From positions 1 through 64,000 of the forward strand of contig WQYX01000013.1 of NCBI GenBank assembly GCA_009781005.1: 64,000 bases of DNA. The letters run 5' to 3'. The stretch is from Polyangiaceae bacterium (GTDB lineage: Bacteria; Myxococcota_A; Polyangia; Polyangiales; Polyangiaceae). Shown piece by piece: positions 19,473 to 30,005 of the stretch; within the stretch, counting starts at the first letter, position 1, and each line of letters opens with the position of its first letter. The notes under the pieces are model-generated. The model did not search any database. It was not told the DNA's origin and saw only the letters and a program-made list of their open reading frames with translations. A program made the translations under genes and the position numbers.

Positions 19473-20810
19473 GTGAACCGACGAACATTTCTAAAGGCAG
19501 CCAGCAGTTTGGCCGTTCTTCTGCCGTGGGCGGGCCGAAAGGCCTTTGCCCAGAGCCAACCACTCTATCAGGGGCCCTTTCTCCTCTCCCTTCAGGCCGA
19601 CGGTGGTTGGGACACCACCATGTTTTTCGATCCCAAGGCTCCCTACAACGACAAACCTATCAACAAGGCCTACACTCTACCTGCCACCCAAGGCGTTTTC
19701 CAATATGCCCCCGTCAGTTTTACGCAGACCATCAACGGGGTGGCGATGGAGCTTCACAGCCCGAAGCGTTTCCTGGACAGTTTTCAAAATCGTCTGCTGC
19801 TCCTCAACGGCGTAGACACGCAAACGAACGCTCATCCTGTGGGCACGCAATTCGTGTGGAGTGGCTATGTTGCTTCCGCATACCCGTCGATCGGTGCTCT
19901 TTTGGCAACCAAGGCGAGCCAGAGTCTAGATTTGCCATGTGCTTATCTCGTCACCAGTGGCGGCTATACGACCACGCTAGGCCTCGTACCTGTCAGCCGA
20001 GTGAGCGCCGCAGGAATGCGCAACCTCGCTTACCAGGAGCGCTTTCCGGGAGCGGCGGATACCGACCCCCCTCTCTTTTCTTCCCAGATGAGCCAGCGGA
20101 TCCAGCAGGCCAATGATCAGCGCAATCAACGCCTCGCGCAACAACTGAGTATGCCTGAAAGCAAAGATGCGCTCGCACGCTACAACAAAGCCATGCTGGC
20201 GAGAAGCGGTTTGGTGCCCTTGGTCGCAAGCCTGCCGTCGCCAAGCGTCACTCTTGGCAGCTTGATGGACGGAGTTGGAACGGCCAATCCCGACAGCATC
20301 AACAGTGTGCTCCAACAAGCCGAGCTGGCTCTCTATGGTTTTCTCTCCGGCACCACGGTATCGGCCTCTATCTCGTTGGGAGGGTTCGACACCCACAGCA
20401 ACAACGACGCCACGCAACTCATTCGTTTAGGCTATCTTTTCGTGGTTCTCGATTACGTTCTCAACAAAGCCGCAGAGCTGGGACTCTCCGACAAACTCTA
20501 TGTCGTCGTGGGAAGCGACTTTGCTCGCACGCCCGCCTACAACGTGAACAACGGCAAAGATCACTGGAACCCCACCAGCCTCATGGTGTTTGGCCCGAAT
20601 GTTCAAGGAGGTCGAGTCCTCGGCGCAACGGCCGCGAACCAATATCCCGATTACGTCGATCCAAACAACCCGGCCCAGCTCTTGCCCCAAGGTTCGGGGG
20701 GTATCGTGCTAAAACCAAGCCATATTCATCACGAATTGCGGCGCGTACTGGGTCTTACGAATTTCGATTCCGCCTATCCATTGCTCGATACCGACATCCG
20801 TCTTTTCTAG
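19473..20810 (+). CDS. DUF1501-family secreted protein with Tat signal
   Basis: A 445-residue protein. The start VNRRTFLKAASSLAVLL is a twin-arginine signal, with a cleavage site after AFA, so it is exported folded. The body has the DUF1501 features GFDTHSN (residues about 305-315) and VVVGSDFARTPAYN, which place it in the alkaline-phosphatase/sulfatase-like superfamily. It starts with GTG behind GAGGAGAAC and follows the haem lipoprotein gene by 11 bp, so the two are co-transcribed. The pair is widespread in Planctomycetes and Myxococcota; the biochemical role has not been settled to my knowledge. Confidence 0.85.
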   Translation: MNRRTFLKAASSLAVLLPWAGRKAFAQSQPLYQGPFLLSLQADGGWDTTMFFDPKAPYNDKPINKAYTLPATQGVFQYAPVSFTQTINGVAMELHSPKRFLDSFQNRLLLLNGVDTQTNAHPVGTQFVWSGYVASAYPSIGALLATKASQSLDLPCAYLVTSGGYTTTLGLVPVSRVSAAGMRNLAYQERFPGAADTDPPLFSSQMSQRIQQANDQRNQRLAQQLSMPESKDALARYNKAMLARSGLVPLVASLPSPSVTLGSLMDGVGTANPDSINSVLQQAELALYGFLSGTTVSASISLGGFDTHSNNDATQLIRLGYLFVVLDYVLNKAAELGLSDKLYVVVGSDFARTPAYNVNNGKDHWNPTSLMVFGPNVQGGRVLGATAANQYPDYVDPNNPAQLLPQGSGGIVLKPSHIHHELRRVLGLTNFDSAYPLLDTDIRLF

Positions 20811-20837
20811 AATGCGTTCCTCGTCGCGAGCATGTAC

Positions 20838-20858
20838 TGTACTCTCGTGGGGAGTACA
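20838..20858 (+). promoter_or_regulatory. 21-bp palindromic operator candidate upstream of helD
   Basis: TGTACTC, seven bases, GAGTACA; with one more flanking pair the dyad is CTGTACTC/GAGTACAG. It is the sister of the site before the tlpA-like gene. It lies 62 bp before the first possible GTG of helD (20920) and 83 bp before the second (20941). It could also form a hairpin at the end of the DUF1501 transcript. Confidence 0.5.
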
Positions 20859-20940
20859 GTCTGCCGCGACGCCGTGCCACCGCCGAGCTCCGGTAATGAA
20901 ATGCGTTTGCTGGCGGTGAGTGCTATGTCGGCAGGTTCCC

Positions 20941-23424
20941 GTGGCCGACGTATCCGAAGAAATCCAAGGCAGCGCAACCAGCGATCTTCCTGTCGTTGGT
21001 CTCGAGTCCGACGAGGAAGCGAGCCGCATCGTCGGCGAAGAATTGCGGTTGCTGCAAGTCGTGCTTCGCGCGATCGGTCCGGAAGGTCAGGCAGGGGAGG
21101 GGAATACCGCACTGCCGCCGGGACCGGGCCTTGCGGAGGCGTTGGCAGAGGACGATCGGCGGCTCGTCGAACTTCGCGACGCCGCGGCAACTGCAAAGCC
21201 GGAGGACCTTCCGGCGCTGCTCGAACAGATGCATCACCTTGGAGCGCTGCGCGCACAGCGCGGCAAGGGCATCGTGGGATGCGTCGATCGAAAGGTGCCT
21301 TACTTCGCGCATTTACGTCTCGAAGAGACGGTGAGCGAGCGCAGCCGCCCGCGCATCAAAGAGCGGCGGCGCGACATTCTCGTGGGTTCGCGCCAATACG
21401 TCGATGCAGCCTCCGGCGTGCGTATCGTCGATTGGCGAAATGCACCGGTCAGTCGGATTTTCTATCGCTATCGCGAAGACGACTCCTACGAAGAGACGCT
21501 CGGCGATCAATCCGTAGAAGGTGTAGTCGTCGCCCGGCGAACGGTGGCGATCGTCAATGGCGAGCTGCGCAAAGTGACCTCGCCGCAGGGAACGTTCGTG
21601 CGCGGACAGGATGGACGCTGGCGTCGCGCCGAGGCGCACGTCGCGCGGCTTCGTCTCCCCGGCACGCAGCACACAGGCGGCGGCAGTGCGGACAAGAGTA
21701 TGTCGACCGAGCGTCGATCGACCGCACCCGATCGACTTCTTCCAGCCATCGCTGCGATGCTCGACAAGGAACAGTACGATCTCATCACGCGCCCGGGCAC
21801 CGGTCTCGTGGCTATTCAGGGCAGTGCGGGAAGCGGCAAAACCACCGTGGGCCTGCACCGCGTGGCGTACCTGCACGCGACGAATCCGAACCGTTTCCGC
21901 CCGCACAAGATGCTCGTCATCGTGCCGAACGACGCGCTCATTCACTACACGAGTCGAGTGCTACCGGAGCTCGGCGTCGAGGGCGTGCCGGTCATGACAT
22001 TCACGCGCTGGTCCGTGCGCGCTCTCGCAGACATCTTTCCGAAGTTGCCGAGCGCGGTGAGCGACGAGACTCCGCCGCCCGTCTCACGCGTCAAAAATCA
22101 CCCAGCCATGCTGTTTGCGATCGATGAGATCGCGAACGAGACGACGGCGCGTCTCGACACGATGGTCGAGCGCGCAATATCCAAGTGGCCGGACGGCAAC
22201 AAGGTCCTTCGCGCATGGCATGCGACGCGCGGCGCGCCGGATCGCCGCGTGACCCAACTTGCGCAATGGATAGGGAGCTCGAAGGAGCTCGCGGGCATCA
22301 TGGCGTCGTCGCTGCCCGACGTCACGCGCAGCGCCGTGACGGCGCTCGGCCACGCGATGCGCAGCGAGTCGCGCGCCGTACTCGAGGCATGGGACGAGGT
22401 CACGACGAATCGAGCACGACTCGATAAACACTTCGGAGAGGTGTTTGGGAAGGGGCAGCTCGATCAAGTGCACGAGTGGTGCGTGCGCCAGGCACGCATC
22501 CGCGCGGAAGGAGAGCGTGACGGCGCAACACCGACCATCGACTCCGAAGACCGAGCGCTCATCCTGCGCCTCTTCCAGGTGCTGCGCGGACCGCTCATCG
22601 ACATCGAAGGCGTGGCGCTCGGCGTGACGCATCTCTTTGTCGACGAACTGCAGGACGCGAGCCCGATCGAACTCAAAGTACTTCTCGATGTCGCGTCTGT
22701 TCGCGGTGGGGCTCCCGGCATGAAAGACGACGCGGCCGATCCGAGTCCGCTATCGGTCACGCTCGCAGGCGATGTCGCGCAGCGCATGCGCGACGAAGAT
22801 GACGTGCATATTGCATTCGATTGGGACAGGGCCCTCAAGGAGCTCGGTGTGCCGGGCGGGGCAGGGAAGATCGAACCGCTCAAAGTGAGCTACCGTTCGA
22901 CCGCCGAGATCACCTCGTTCGCGCAAGCCGTGCTCGGTCCGCTTGCGCACGACGCGGAGCCCATTGCCGATCGGCACGGTCCGCCAGTCGAACTCTTCTC
23001 GTTCTCTTCTGCTGGTGAGTGCGTCGCGTTCTTGGCAGACGCGCTGCGTGAGCTTGCGATCGACGAGCCCGACGCGAACGTTGCATTGCTCGCGCGCTTC
23101 GCGCAGCAGGCCGACGTCTACTATGAGGGCCTGCTCCGCGCCGAAGTGCCGAACGTGCGGCGCGTCCGTCGTCAGGACTTCACTTGGGAGCGCGGTTTCG
23201 ACGTCACGGACGTTCGCCAGACCAAAGGCCTCGAGTTCGATGAGGTCATTTTGCTCGAGACCACGACATCGAGCTATCCCGAGACGCCGCAGTCGAGGCA
23301 TGCGCTCTACGTCGGCGCCACGCGTGCCGCATATCAGCTTTGGTGCACGACGAGCGACTCCGCGTCGAAGCTCGTAACAGGGGCACTGTCTTCCACTGCG
23401 TCAACCGCGTTAGACAAGACGTGA
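20941..23424 (+). CDS. helD: HelD/HelR-like RNA polymerase recycling ATPase (UvrD-like fold)
   Basis: About 827 residues. The first about 90 residues form a charged coiled coil, as in HelD, which pushes into the polymerase channels. The UvrD-type ATPase core follows: Walker A QGSAGSGKTT, Walker B LFVDELQDAS, GDVAQRM, the arginine region YRSTAEITSF, then QTKGLEFDEVIL and VGATRAAYQL near the end. HelD releases stalled RNA polymerase from nucleic acid and can confer rifampicin tolerance in some groups. The GTG at 20941 is chosen; GTG at 20920 adds seven residues and neither has a strong ribosome site. A distinct UvrD-family helicase is the alternative. Confidence 0.82.
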   Translation: MADVSEEIQGSATSDLPVVGLESDEEASRIVGEELRLLQVVLRAIGPEGQAGEGNTALPPGPGLAEALAEDDRRLVELRDAAATAKPEDLPALLEQMHHLGALRAQRGKGIVGCVDRKVPYFAHLRLEETVSERSRPRIKERRRDILVGSRQYVDAASGVRIVDWRNAPVSRIFYRYREDDSYEETLGDQSVEGVVVARRTVAIVNGELRKVTSPQGTFVRGQDGRWRRAEAHVARLRLPGTQHTGGGSADKSMSTERRSTAPDRLLPAIAAMLDKEQYDLITRPGTGLVAIQGSAGSGKTTVGLHRVAYLHATNPNRFRPHKMLVIVPNDALIHYTSRVLPELGVEGVPVMTFTRWSVRALADIFPKLPSAVSDETPPPVSRVKNHPAMLFAIDEIANETTARLDTMVERAISKWPDGNKVLRAWHATRGAPDRRVTQLAQWIGSSKELAGIMASSLPDVTRSAVTALGHAMRSESRAVLEAWDEVTTNRARLDKHFGEVFGKGQLDQVHEWCVRQARIRAEGERDGATPTIDSEDRALILRLFQVLRGPLIDIEGVALGVTHLFVDELQDASPIELKVLLDVASVRGGAPGMKDDAADPSPLSVTLAGDVAQRMRDEDDVHIAFDWDRALKELGVPGGAGKIEPLKVSYRSTAEITSFAQAVLGPLAHDAEPIADRHGPPVELFSFSSAGECVAFLADALRELAIDEPDANVALLARFAQQADVYYEGLLRAEVPNVRRVRRQDFTWERGFDVTDVRQTKGLEFDEVILLETTTSSYPETPQSRHALYVGATRAAYQLWCTTSDSASKLVTGALSSTASTALDKT

Positions 23425-23453
23425 TGGGTCCACGCGTCGTATAGATTCCGAGC

Positions 23454-24467
23454 GTGAGCAAGGTTGCAGTCATTGGAGCGGGAGCTTGGGGCACGGCGCT
23501 CGCGGCGCATGCGGCGCGGCGCGATCACGATGTCCATCTGTGGGCGCGCGAATCCGACGTCGTCCGCGACATCGAAGAGCGCCATGAAAATCGCCTGTTT
23601 CTCGAAGGCGTGACGCTTCCAAAAACCATTCGTGCATCGTCGGATCCTGGGCTCGTCCTTCGCGGTGCACGCATCGTCATCTTGGTGCCGCCGTCGGCAT
23701 TCCTTCGCAGCATCGCAGAGAACGTGGCGCACGACGTGCCGAGAGATGCTCACATCATCGTCGCCACGAAGGGCATCGAGACCGAAACACTCGAACTCAT
23801 GAACGACGTCGTGGCCGACGTGATGTCAGACAGAGATCGCAAAGAGATCGCCGTGCTCTCGGGGCCAAGTTTCGCGCGCGAAGTGGCTGCGGGTCTTCCC
23901 ACCGACGTCGTCGTCGCATCGAAAACGGACGCTGTTGCCATGGAGATCGCTGAGGCGCTGCACGCGCCCATGTTCCGTGTCTATACGAGCCGCGATCCCG
24001 TCGGCGTCGAGGTCGGTGGTGCGCTCAAGAACGTCCTAGCGATCGCCGCGGGAGCGTGCGACGGCCTTGGATTGGGTACGAACGCGCGCGCCGCGCTCGT
24101 CACGCGAGGTCTGTCGGAGATGGCGCGCCTCGGCGTCGCACTCGGAGGCGATCCGCTGACGTTCATGGGTCTGTCCGGTGTGGGCGATCTCATTCTGACG
24201 GCGACCGGCGCGCTCTCACGCAATCGCACGCTGGGGATGAAGATCGCCGAGGGAATCGATCCAGCGACGTACGTGGCGTCGCAGCGAACGGTCGCCGAGG
24301 GTTATGGCACCGCGAAAGCCGCATGGGCGCTCGCGCAGAAACTTGGTGTCGACGCACCCATCATCGAACAGGTTTATCACGTGCTTCATGAAGGTCGCCC
24401 GATGCTGGACGCGATGAGACGCCTCACGACGCGTGCTCAGAAGAACGAACTCTGGGGTCTGTCTTAG
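23454..24467 (+). CDS. gpsA: Glycerol-3-phosphate dehydrogenase (NAD(P)+)
   Basis: A 337-residue cytosolic enzyme reducing dihydroxyacetone phosphate to sn-glycerol 3-phosphate for phospholipid synthesis. The Rossmann motif GAGAWGTALA is at residues 8-17, VLSGPSFAREV is mid-protein, and the catalytic lysine sits in VGGALKNVLAIAAG. The C-terminal helical domain has GLGTNARAALVTRG and VAEGYGTAKAAW. The GTG start gives MSKVAVIGAGAWG, as expected. It follows helD by 29 bp and may share its transcript. Downstream lies a 552-bp spacer with a dif-like site. Confidence 0.96.
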   Translation: MSKVAVIGAGAWGTALAAHAARRDHDVHLWARESDVVRDIEERHENRLFLEGVTLPKTIRASSDPGLVLRGARIVILVPPSAFLRSIAENVAHDVPRDAHIIVATKGIETETLELMNDVVADVMSDRDRKEIAVLSGPSFAREVAAGLPTDVVVASKTDAVAMEIAEALHAPMFRVYTSRDPVGVEVGGALKNVLAIAAGACDGLGLGTNARAALVTRGLSEMARLGVALGGDPLTFMGLSGVGDLILTATGALSRNRTLGMKIAEGIDPATYVASQRTVAEGYGTAKAAWALAQKLGVDAPIIEQVYHVLHEGRPMLDAMRRLTTRAQKNELWGLS

Positions 24468-24486
24468 GGCGTGTCCCTGGATTCTT

Positions 24487-24533
24487 GGGCGCTGCGGCGC
24501 CTGCGCACGTACGAATAAGTACGTTCCACTGCG
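24487..24533 (+). repeat. Copy F: central module of the palindromic element
   Basis: GGGCGCTGCGGCGCCTGCGC followed by ACGTAC, six bases and GTACG matches the centre of copies A, B and D, but both outer arms are missing. The dif-like site begins three bases after its end. This partial copy shows that modules of the family can exist separately. Confidence 0.6.
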
Positions 24534-24535
24534 TT

Positions 24536-24563
24536 AGTTGACATAATGCATCTTATGCGAAAT
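24536..24563 (-). other. dif: dif-like XerCD recombination site
   Basis: Read on the minus strand, an 11-bp XerC-type arm ATTTCGCATAA, a 6-bp centre GATGCA and an 11-bp XerD-type arm TTATGTCAACT. The layout (11+6+11) and the inner CGCATAA/TTATGT bases match the Escherichia coli dif arms GGTGCGCATAA and TTATGTTAAAT. It lies in a gene-free spacer, much more AT-rich than its surroundings. At the chromosome terminus such a site resolves dimers; an Xer-using mobile element is the alternative. Confidence 0.75.
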
Positions 24564-24608
24564 TTAAGACCGTGTTTTTGCAGCCGAAGGCATCGCCGAC
24601 GCCGAGAT

Positions 24609-24629
24609 CGCGTCAACTTGAAAGCGGTC
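24609..24629 (+). repeat. Isolated right arm of a G-type palindromic element
   Basis: CGCGTCAACTTGAAAGCGGT plus one C is identical to the right arm of copy G at 9695-9715. No matching left arm is visible nearby, so this is a fragment. With the dif-like site and the copy F module it makes this spacer a repeat-rich region. Confidence 0.6.
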
Positions 24630-24660
24630 GTGCGTGGCGCTGGCGCTCGCGCGTAGCAGC

Positions 24661-24773
24661 TTGCGGCGCGACGACGGCGACGACGGACCATTTTCCGATG
24701 GAGTCTACGAGGTAAGCATTTGTGGGAATACCGATTGCAAACTCCGCCAAGTATTCTGTCGACTCGTTGATTA
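24661..24773 (-). pseudogene. Possible remnant of a redoxin C-terminus
   Basis: One minus-strand frame encodes YLAEFAIGIPTNAYLVDSIG within an otherwise unconvincing open frame. The spacing around the Gly-Ile-Pro-Thr (cis-proline) and Val-Asp-x-x-Gly-Lys resembles the end of TlpA/AhpC-like proteins. No CxxC or start codon in context is seen. It may be a decayed thioredoxin-fold gene or chance; treat as a weak hint. Bases 24774-24930 hold nothing I can name. Confidence 0.25.
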
Positions 24774-24930
24774 GAGACCTTCGATGCTCCATCCCGCCAT
24801 TGTGCTGCGAACCAGCGACGTCCCTCATCGGCCTTGCGTGTGCGTCAGGCCCCCTCCTCCTGGCGTCGATCGCACGCAATTTTGTGCCGTATCCTGGGCG
24901 CGCTGCGCAACGCAGCACACGGCGGCGAGA

Positions 24931-24979
24931 CGGGGGGCGGCAGCCGGGCGGGATTCCGTGACCGCGCTGCCGCCCCCCG
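24931..24979 (+). repeat. Perfect 14-bp GC hairpin before a lipoprotein gene
   Basis: CGGGGGGCGGCAGC and its exact complement GCTGCCGCCCCCCG, separated by 21 bases, about 40 bp before the next start codon. The stem is very strong, but no T-tract follows. It could end transcription from the left, protect RNA, or be a small palindromic insertion. Confidence 0.6.
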
Positions 24980-25019
24980 AACATGGAATTCTAATTTCGT
25001 ATGAAGGATTCGTTTTTCA

Positions 25020-25760
25020 ATGAAAACTGGTATTCTATTTGCTCCGGTTCTCGTGATCGCCCTCATTTTCGCGTGTTCGTCGAAGGAGTCGCCCGAGGAT
25101 GGGACGGGGGGCGACAGCGAGGATGGACACGCGTCCGTCACGTTCGCGCTCTCCGGCGGGGATTTCACGGGCAATTCCGTACGCATCTGCGGCTCGCGTC
25201 CACCACCTGATCCGAAATACCGATGCTCTTCGTCGTTGACGTCCAATGTCGACGGCGCATGCCCATGCTTCAACTTCGCCGCAGATGGCAGCCTCATTGA
25301 CCCTGCGACGGGACAACCCGTTGTGATCACGGGCCTCTGCTCTTCCACGGCCGCCCCACCAGCGAATTGGAGTTTCCAATATGAGGTGTTCTCGGAGCAA
25401 GATTGCACGGGAACCCGGATCAACGACGGCACACACAATTTCACGTGCTACGACTCGCACGATATCTCGACACGGGCGTTTCCGAATCAGTCGGTCAATG
25501 ATGTCCTCTCTCCAGGTGCGAACACGAACTATGTGCTCTGCACCACGACGAATGCCTCGAAGTCCTGGAATTTCGCGAACTGCATTGCGACCACGACGGT
25601 CACCGACATCGCTGCGGGGATATCTCGCTACGATTGCGGTTGCACCCCTGCGGCGGGTGGCACGTGCGATTGTGGTGACGGCGGCGTTGGGCCGGGCGAT
25701 CTGGAGGCGATCTGCTCCTTCGACACGGCGACGTGCAACATCGTGTGCGAGGGCTCGTAA
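25020..25760 (+). CDS. Cys-rich lipoprotein, first of two tandem paralogues
   Basis: A 246-residue lipoprotein with signal MKTGILFAPVLVIALIF and lipobox FACS. It shares a domain of about 170 residues with the next gene: VTFALSGGDFTGNSVRICGS, a PKYRC motif, PCFNFAADGSLIDPATGQP and an FTCYDSHD motif. Paired cysteines suggest a disulfide-stabilised extracellular domain. The C-terminal part has Cys-Gly-Cys and CDCGDGG stretches not found in the paralogue. No known family is recognised. ATG follows AAGGA at about 13 bp. The two genes arose by duplication and then diverged at their ends. Confidence 0.7.
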   Translation: MKTGILFAPVLVIALIFACSSKESPEDGTGGDSEDGHASVTFALSGGDFTGNSVRICGSRPPPDPKYRCSSSLTSNVDGACPCFNFAADGSLIDPATGQPVVITGLCSSTAAPPANWSFQYEVFSEQDCTGTRINDGTHNFTCYDSHDISTRAFPNQSVNDVLSPGANTNYVLCTTTNASKSWNFANCIATTTVTDIAAGISRYDCGCTPAAGGTCDCGDGGVGPGDLEAICSFDTATCNIVCEGS

Positions 25761-25853
25761 AGAGCGTAAGGCAGCCACGGGATCCGCCGTGGCCGATGGG
25801 TCCACCTGAGGTCACGGAACGCGCGTTGCACCTCTGCCGAGTCGGAGGACCCG

Positions 25854-27605
25854 ATGAAAGGCCGCATTCTCGTCACGTCCGCACTTGCCATCACGTGGAT
25901 CTTCGCGTGTTCGCTAGATTCAACAATCCACGCTGGCCAGAGCGACGAGGACGGAAACAAGGACGAAAACGCGTCGGTCTCCTTCGCTCTTTCAGATGGG
26001 GACTTCTCGGGCAACTCCGCACGCATCTGCGGCTCACGCCCAGCGCCGGATCCCAAGTACCGATGCAACTTCTCGCTCACCCCGGACATTGAAGCAGGTG
26101 CGGACGCAGGGGATGCATGCCCATGTTACAACTTTGCTGCGGACGGAAGCCTCGTTGACCCCGTAACGGGACAACCCGCTGTGATCACGGGCCTTTGCCC
26201 GTCCATTGACTTTCCAGCAGCGAATTGGAGCTTTCGGTACGAGATTTTCGACGCACCGGATTGCACGGGAACGATACTCAACGAAGAAGAGACGAGTCAT
26301 TTAACATGTTTTGATTCGCATGATATTGGGAGTCGACTCTTCTTCAATCAGTCGGTGGAAGCACTTCAGCCGGGACTCAATACGAATCATATTCTTTGTA
26401 CCACCACCGTGGTACCACCACCCGCGCCGGAGATCTCTCAGGCGTGTTCGACGGCGAGCTTGCAGTCGCTCCTCGTTCGCGACGGAGACGTCGTCGCGTA
26501 TATTCCGCAGGGCAGATTGGGCGGAGGGGCCACGGGCATTTCCGTTGTCAATGTCGAAGGCTCCGCCATCACGCCCAGTCGCATCCCAACCTCGAGCCGG
26601 GCAATCTCGTGTGCCACCAACTCGTTGACTGGTCAGACCGTGTGCGTCGCCAACACCGCCACCGTGTATCTCCTCGACGGAATGACGATCACGGACACCC
26701 TCACGAGCGGGACGCAAGGCGCCTATACACGCATGGGCGGCGGCAGCAAGGGAACCTGCCAGAACTGCAACGTGGCGATGGATCCCGTTCACAACCGCGC
26801 GCTCATAGGCATGTCCGTCGACATGGCTGGACGGGGTGGCTACCAAATGCTCGATCTTGGTACGAATGCATTGTCGCCGCTCATCCCATCGAAGACTGCG
26901 AATTACGAGATCTCGGACGGGCCGCTCATTGACCCTGCACGCAATTTCGTTCTGGCGTCTGTGCGGGGCTCGAAGAGCTGGGAGGTCATCGACGTAACGG
27001 ATCCCGCGACTCCGCAGTTCTTCCTACGTGCTGTCAATTTGCCTCAAACTGCCTTCGACGCCGTGGCGGAGGACTGCGACACTGGCATTGCCATTGTAGC
27101 TGCTGGCTCCGCTGGTGGTGCCGCGAACGTGTACCTGAACGACCTCCCGCTGTCGGCGTTCATACCAGGCAACCCTGGCTCATGGACGGGCATCGCTCAG
27201 GCGCAACCCCTTACCGGGGCGATCCTTGGCGGCAATGCGGAATTCATTGCGATTGCCCAAGGAACCCACCTGGGGATCGTGAGCACTGAAAATACAAGTT
27301 ACGCTGCGGCGATCCAGCTTCCATCGTCCTCCGGTACAGGCACTCCGGCAGTTACCGATTACGTGCTATGTCAAGTGACGGCCGCATTCACAACCGGTAC
27401 CGCTCCACAACCAATCGCTGCCTACAAGAGTCCGAGCAATGACCATGCAATGGCCACTCTCGTCAACAACACGGCGACCACGCTGGCAGTCGTCGATCTC
27501 ACGATGATGCTCGACCCTGACATCGTGCCAAGGATAGGCAGCAGCCACGTATGCTCGGCCGGCACCCTGCCCTCTTCGGTCGTGCGCATGATCGCGATCC
27601 CATAG
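25854..27605 (+). CDS. Lipoprotein paralogue with C-terminal propeller-like domain
   Basis: A 583-residue lipoprotein (signal ending IFACS) starting behind GGAGGA. Residues about 38-185 repeat the domain of the preceding gene (VSFALSDGDFSGNSARICGS, PCYNFAADGSLVDPVTGQP). From residue about 200 it continues into a new region of about 380 residues with blade-like repeats (AYIPQGRLGGG, NRALIGMSVDMAGRGG, NFVLASVRGSKSWEVIDVTD) resembling LVIVD/NHL-type beta-propellers of surface proteins. An adhesive or binding role at the cell surface is inferred only. The shared N-terminal domain joined to different tails suggests a reusable anchoring or export module. Confidence 0.7.
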   Translation: MKGRILVTSALAITWIFACSLDSTIHAGQSDEDGNKDENASVSFALSDGDFSGNSARICGSRPAPDPKYRCNFSLTPDIEAGADAGDACPCYNFAADGSLVDPVTGQPAVITGLCPSIDFPAANWSFRYEIFDAPDCTGTILNEEETSHLTCFDSHDIGSRLFFNQSVEALQPGLNTNHILCTTTVVPPPAPEISQACSTASLQSLLVRDGDVVAYIPQGRLGGGATGISVVNVEGSAITPSRIPTSSRAISCATNSLTGQTVCVANTATVYLLDGMTITDTLTSGTQGAYTRMGGGSKGTCQNCNVAMDPVHNRALIGMSVDMAGRGGYQMLDLGTNALSPLIPSKTANYEISDGPLIDPARNFVLASVRGSKSWEVIDVTDPATPQFFLRAVNLPQTAFDAVAEDCDTGIAIVAAGSAGGAANVYLNDLPLSAFIPGNPGSWTGIAQAQPLTGAILGGNAEFIAIAQGTHLGIVSTENTSYAAAIQLPSSSGTGTPAVTDYVLCQVTAAFTTGTAPQPIAAYKSPSNDHAMATLVNNTATTLAVVDLTMMLDPDIVPRIGSSHVCSAGTLPSSVVRMIAIP

Positions 27606-27621
27606 CCATCATGAGAAACAA

Positions 27622-27658
27622 GCAGGGGACTGACAGAAAAATCCCGTCAGTCCCCTGC
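27622..27658 (+). terminator. Bidirectional terminator hairpin between convergent genes
   Basis: A perfect 13-bp stem GCAGGGGACTGAC/GTCAGTCCCCTGC with an 11-base A-rich loop, 17 bp after the lipoprotein stop and 38 bp before the groL stop on the other strand. The symmetry suits both directions; the U-tract is absent, so efficiency is uncertain. Confidence 0.65.
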
Positions 27659-27695
27659 CCTGCATTCCACAAGTGATGGACTCGCGATGCTTCGA

Positions 27696-29679
<1,984 letters not shown>

Positions 29680-29731
29680 GAGTTTCTTTTCCATAGGTTG
29701 AGTCGGCGAGCGGGAGCTCGGCCGGCGGTTG

Positions 29732-29758
29732 TTAGCACTCGAACTAGGTGAGTGCCAG
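29732..29758 (-). promoter_or_regulatory. CIRCE operator (HrcA site)
   Basis: On the minus strand CTGGCACTC, nine bases, GAGTGCTAA. The right half is the exact CIRCE consensus and the left half matches six of nine positions. It lies 53 bp before the groS start and just downstream of the predicted promoter, as usual for HrcA control. Confidence 0.9.
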
Positions 29759-29773
29759 AGCTGGCGGGGCGGC

Positions 29774-29801
29774 AACCTATGTCTCGCTAACGCGGCGTCA
29801 A
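29774..29801 (-). promoter_or_regulatory. Predicted sigma-70-type promoter of groS-groL
   Basis: On the minus strand TTGACG (-35), 16 bases, TAGGTT (-10). It sits immediately upstream of the CIRCE element, so HrcA bound there would block the polymerase. Assigned from sequence alone. Confidence 0.6.
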
Positions 29802-29820
29802 GTGCCGCTTTCGACTTGAA

Positions 29821-29871
29821 GACGGCCTGCGGAGGTCGATCGCGCTGCAACCGATCGCGAGCCAGGCCGTC
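29821..29871 (+). repeat. Imperfect hairpin between groS and the pseudokinase gene
   Basis: Arms GACGGCCTG and CAGGCCGTC enclose 33 bases rich in GATCGCG. Role unknown. The rest of this 326-bp divergent spacer holds the CIRCE site and groS promoter; I see no further gene. Confidence 0.45.
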
Positions 29872-30005
29872 ACAAGGTCGCGCTGAGAGTGAGGCGTTCC
29901 GCCTTCGTCGAGCTCGAAAAAGATCAATGATCTTCATGGCTTGATTGCTGCTCGTCATCCGTGCCTGAGGGCATCGCCCGCGCTTATCGGTCGGAGAGCA
30001 AGGCC

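Noticed and set aside
24774-24984. Rest of a 123-codon minus-strand frame near the dif-like site
   Set aside because: Arg/Gly-rich and running through a GC hairpin; only a short redoxin-like stretch is suggestive and that is listed with low confidence.
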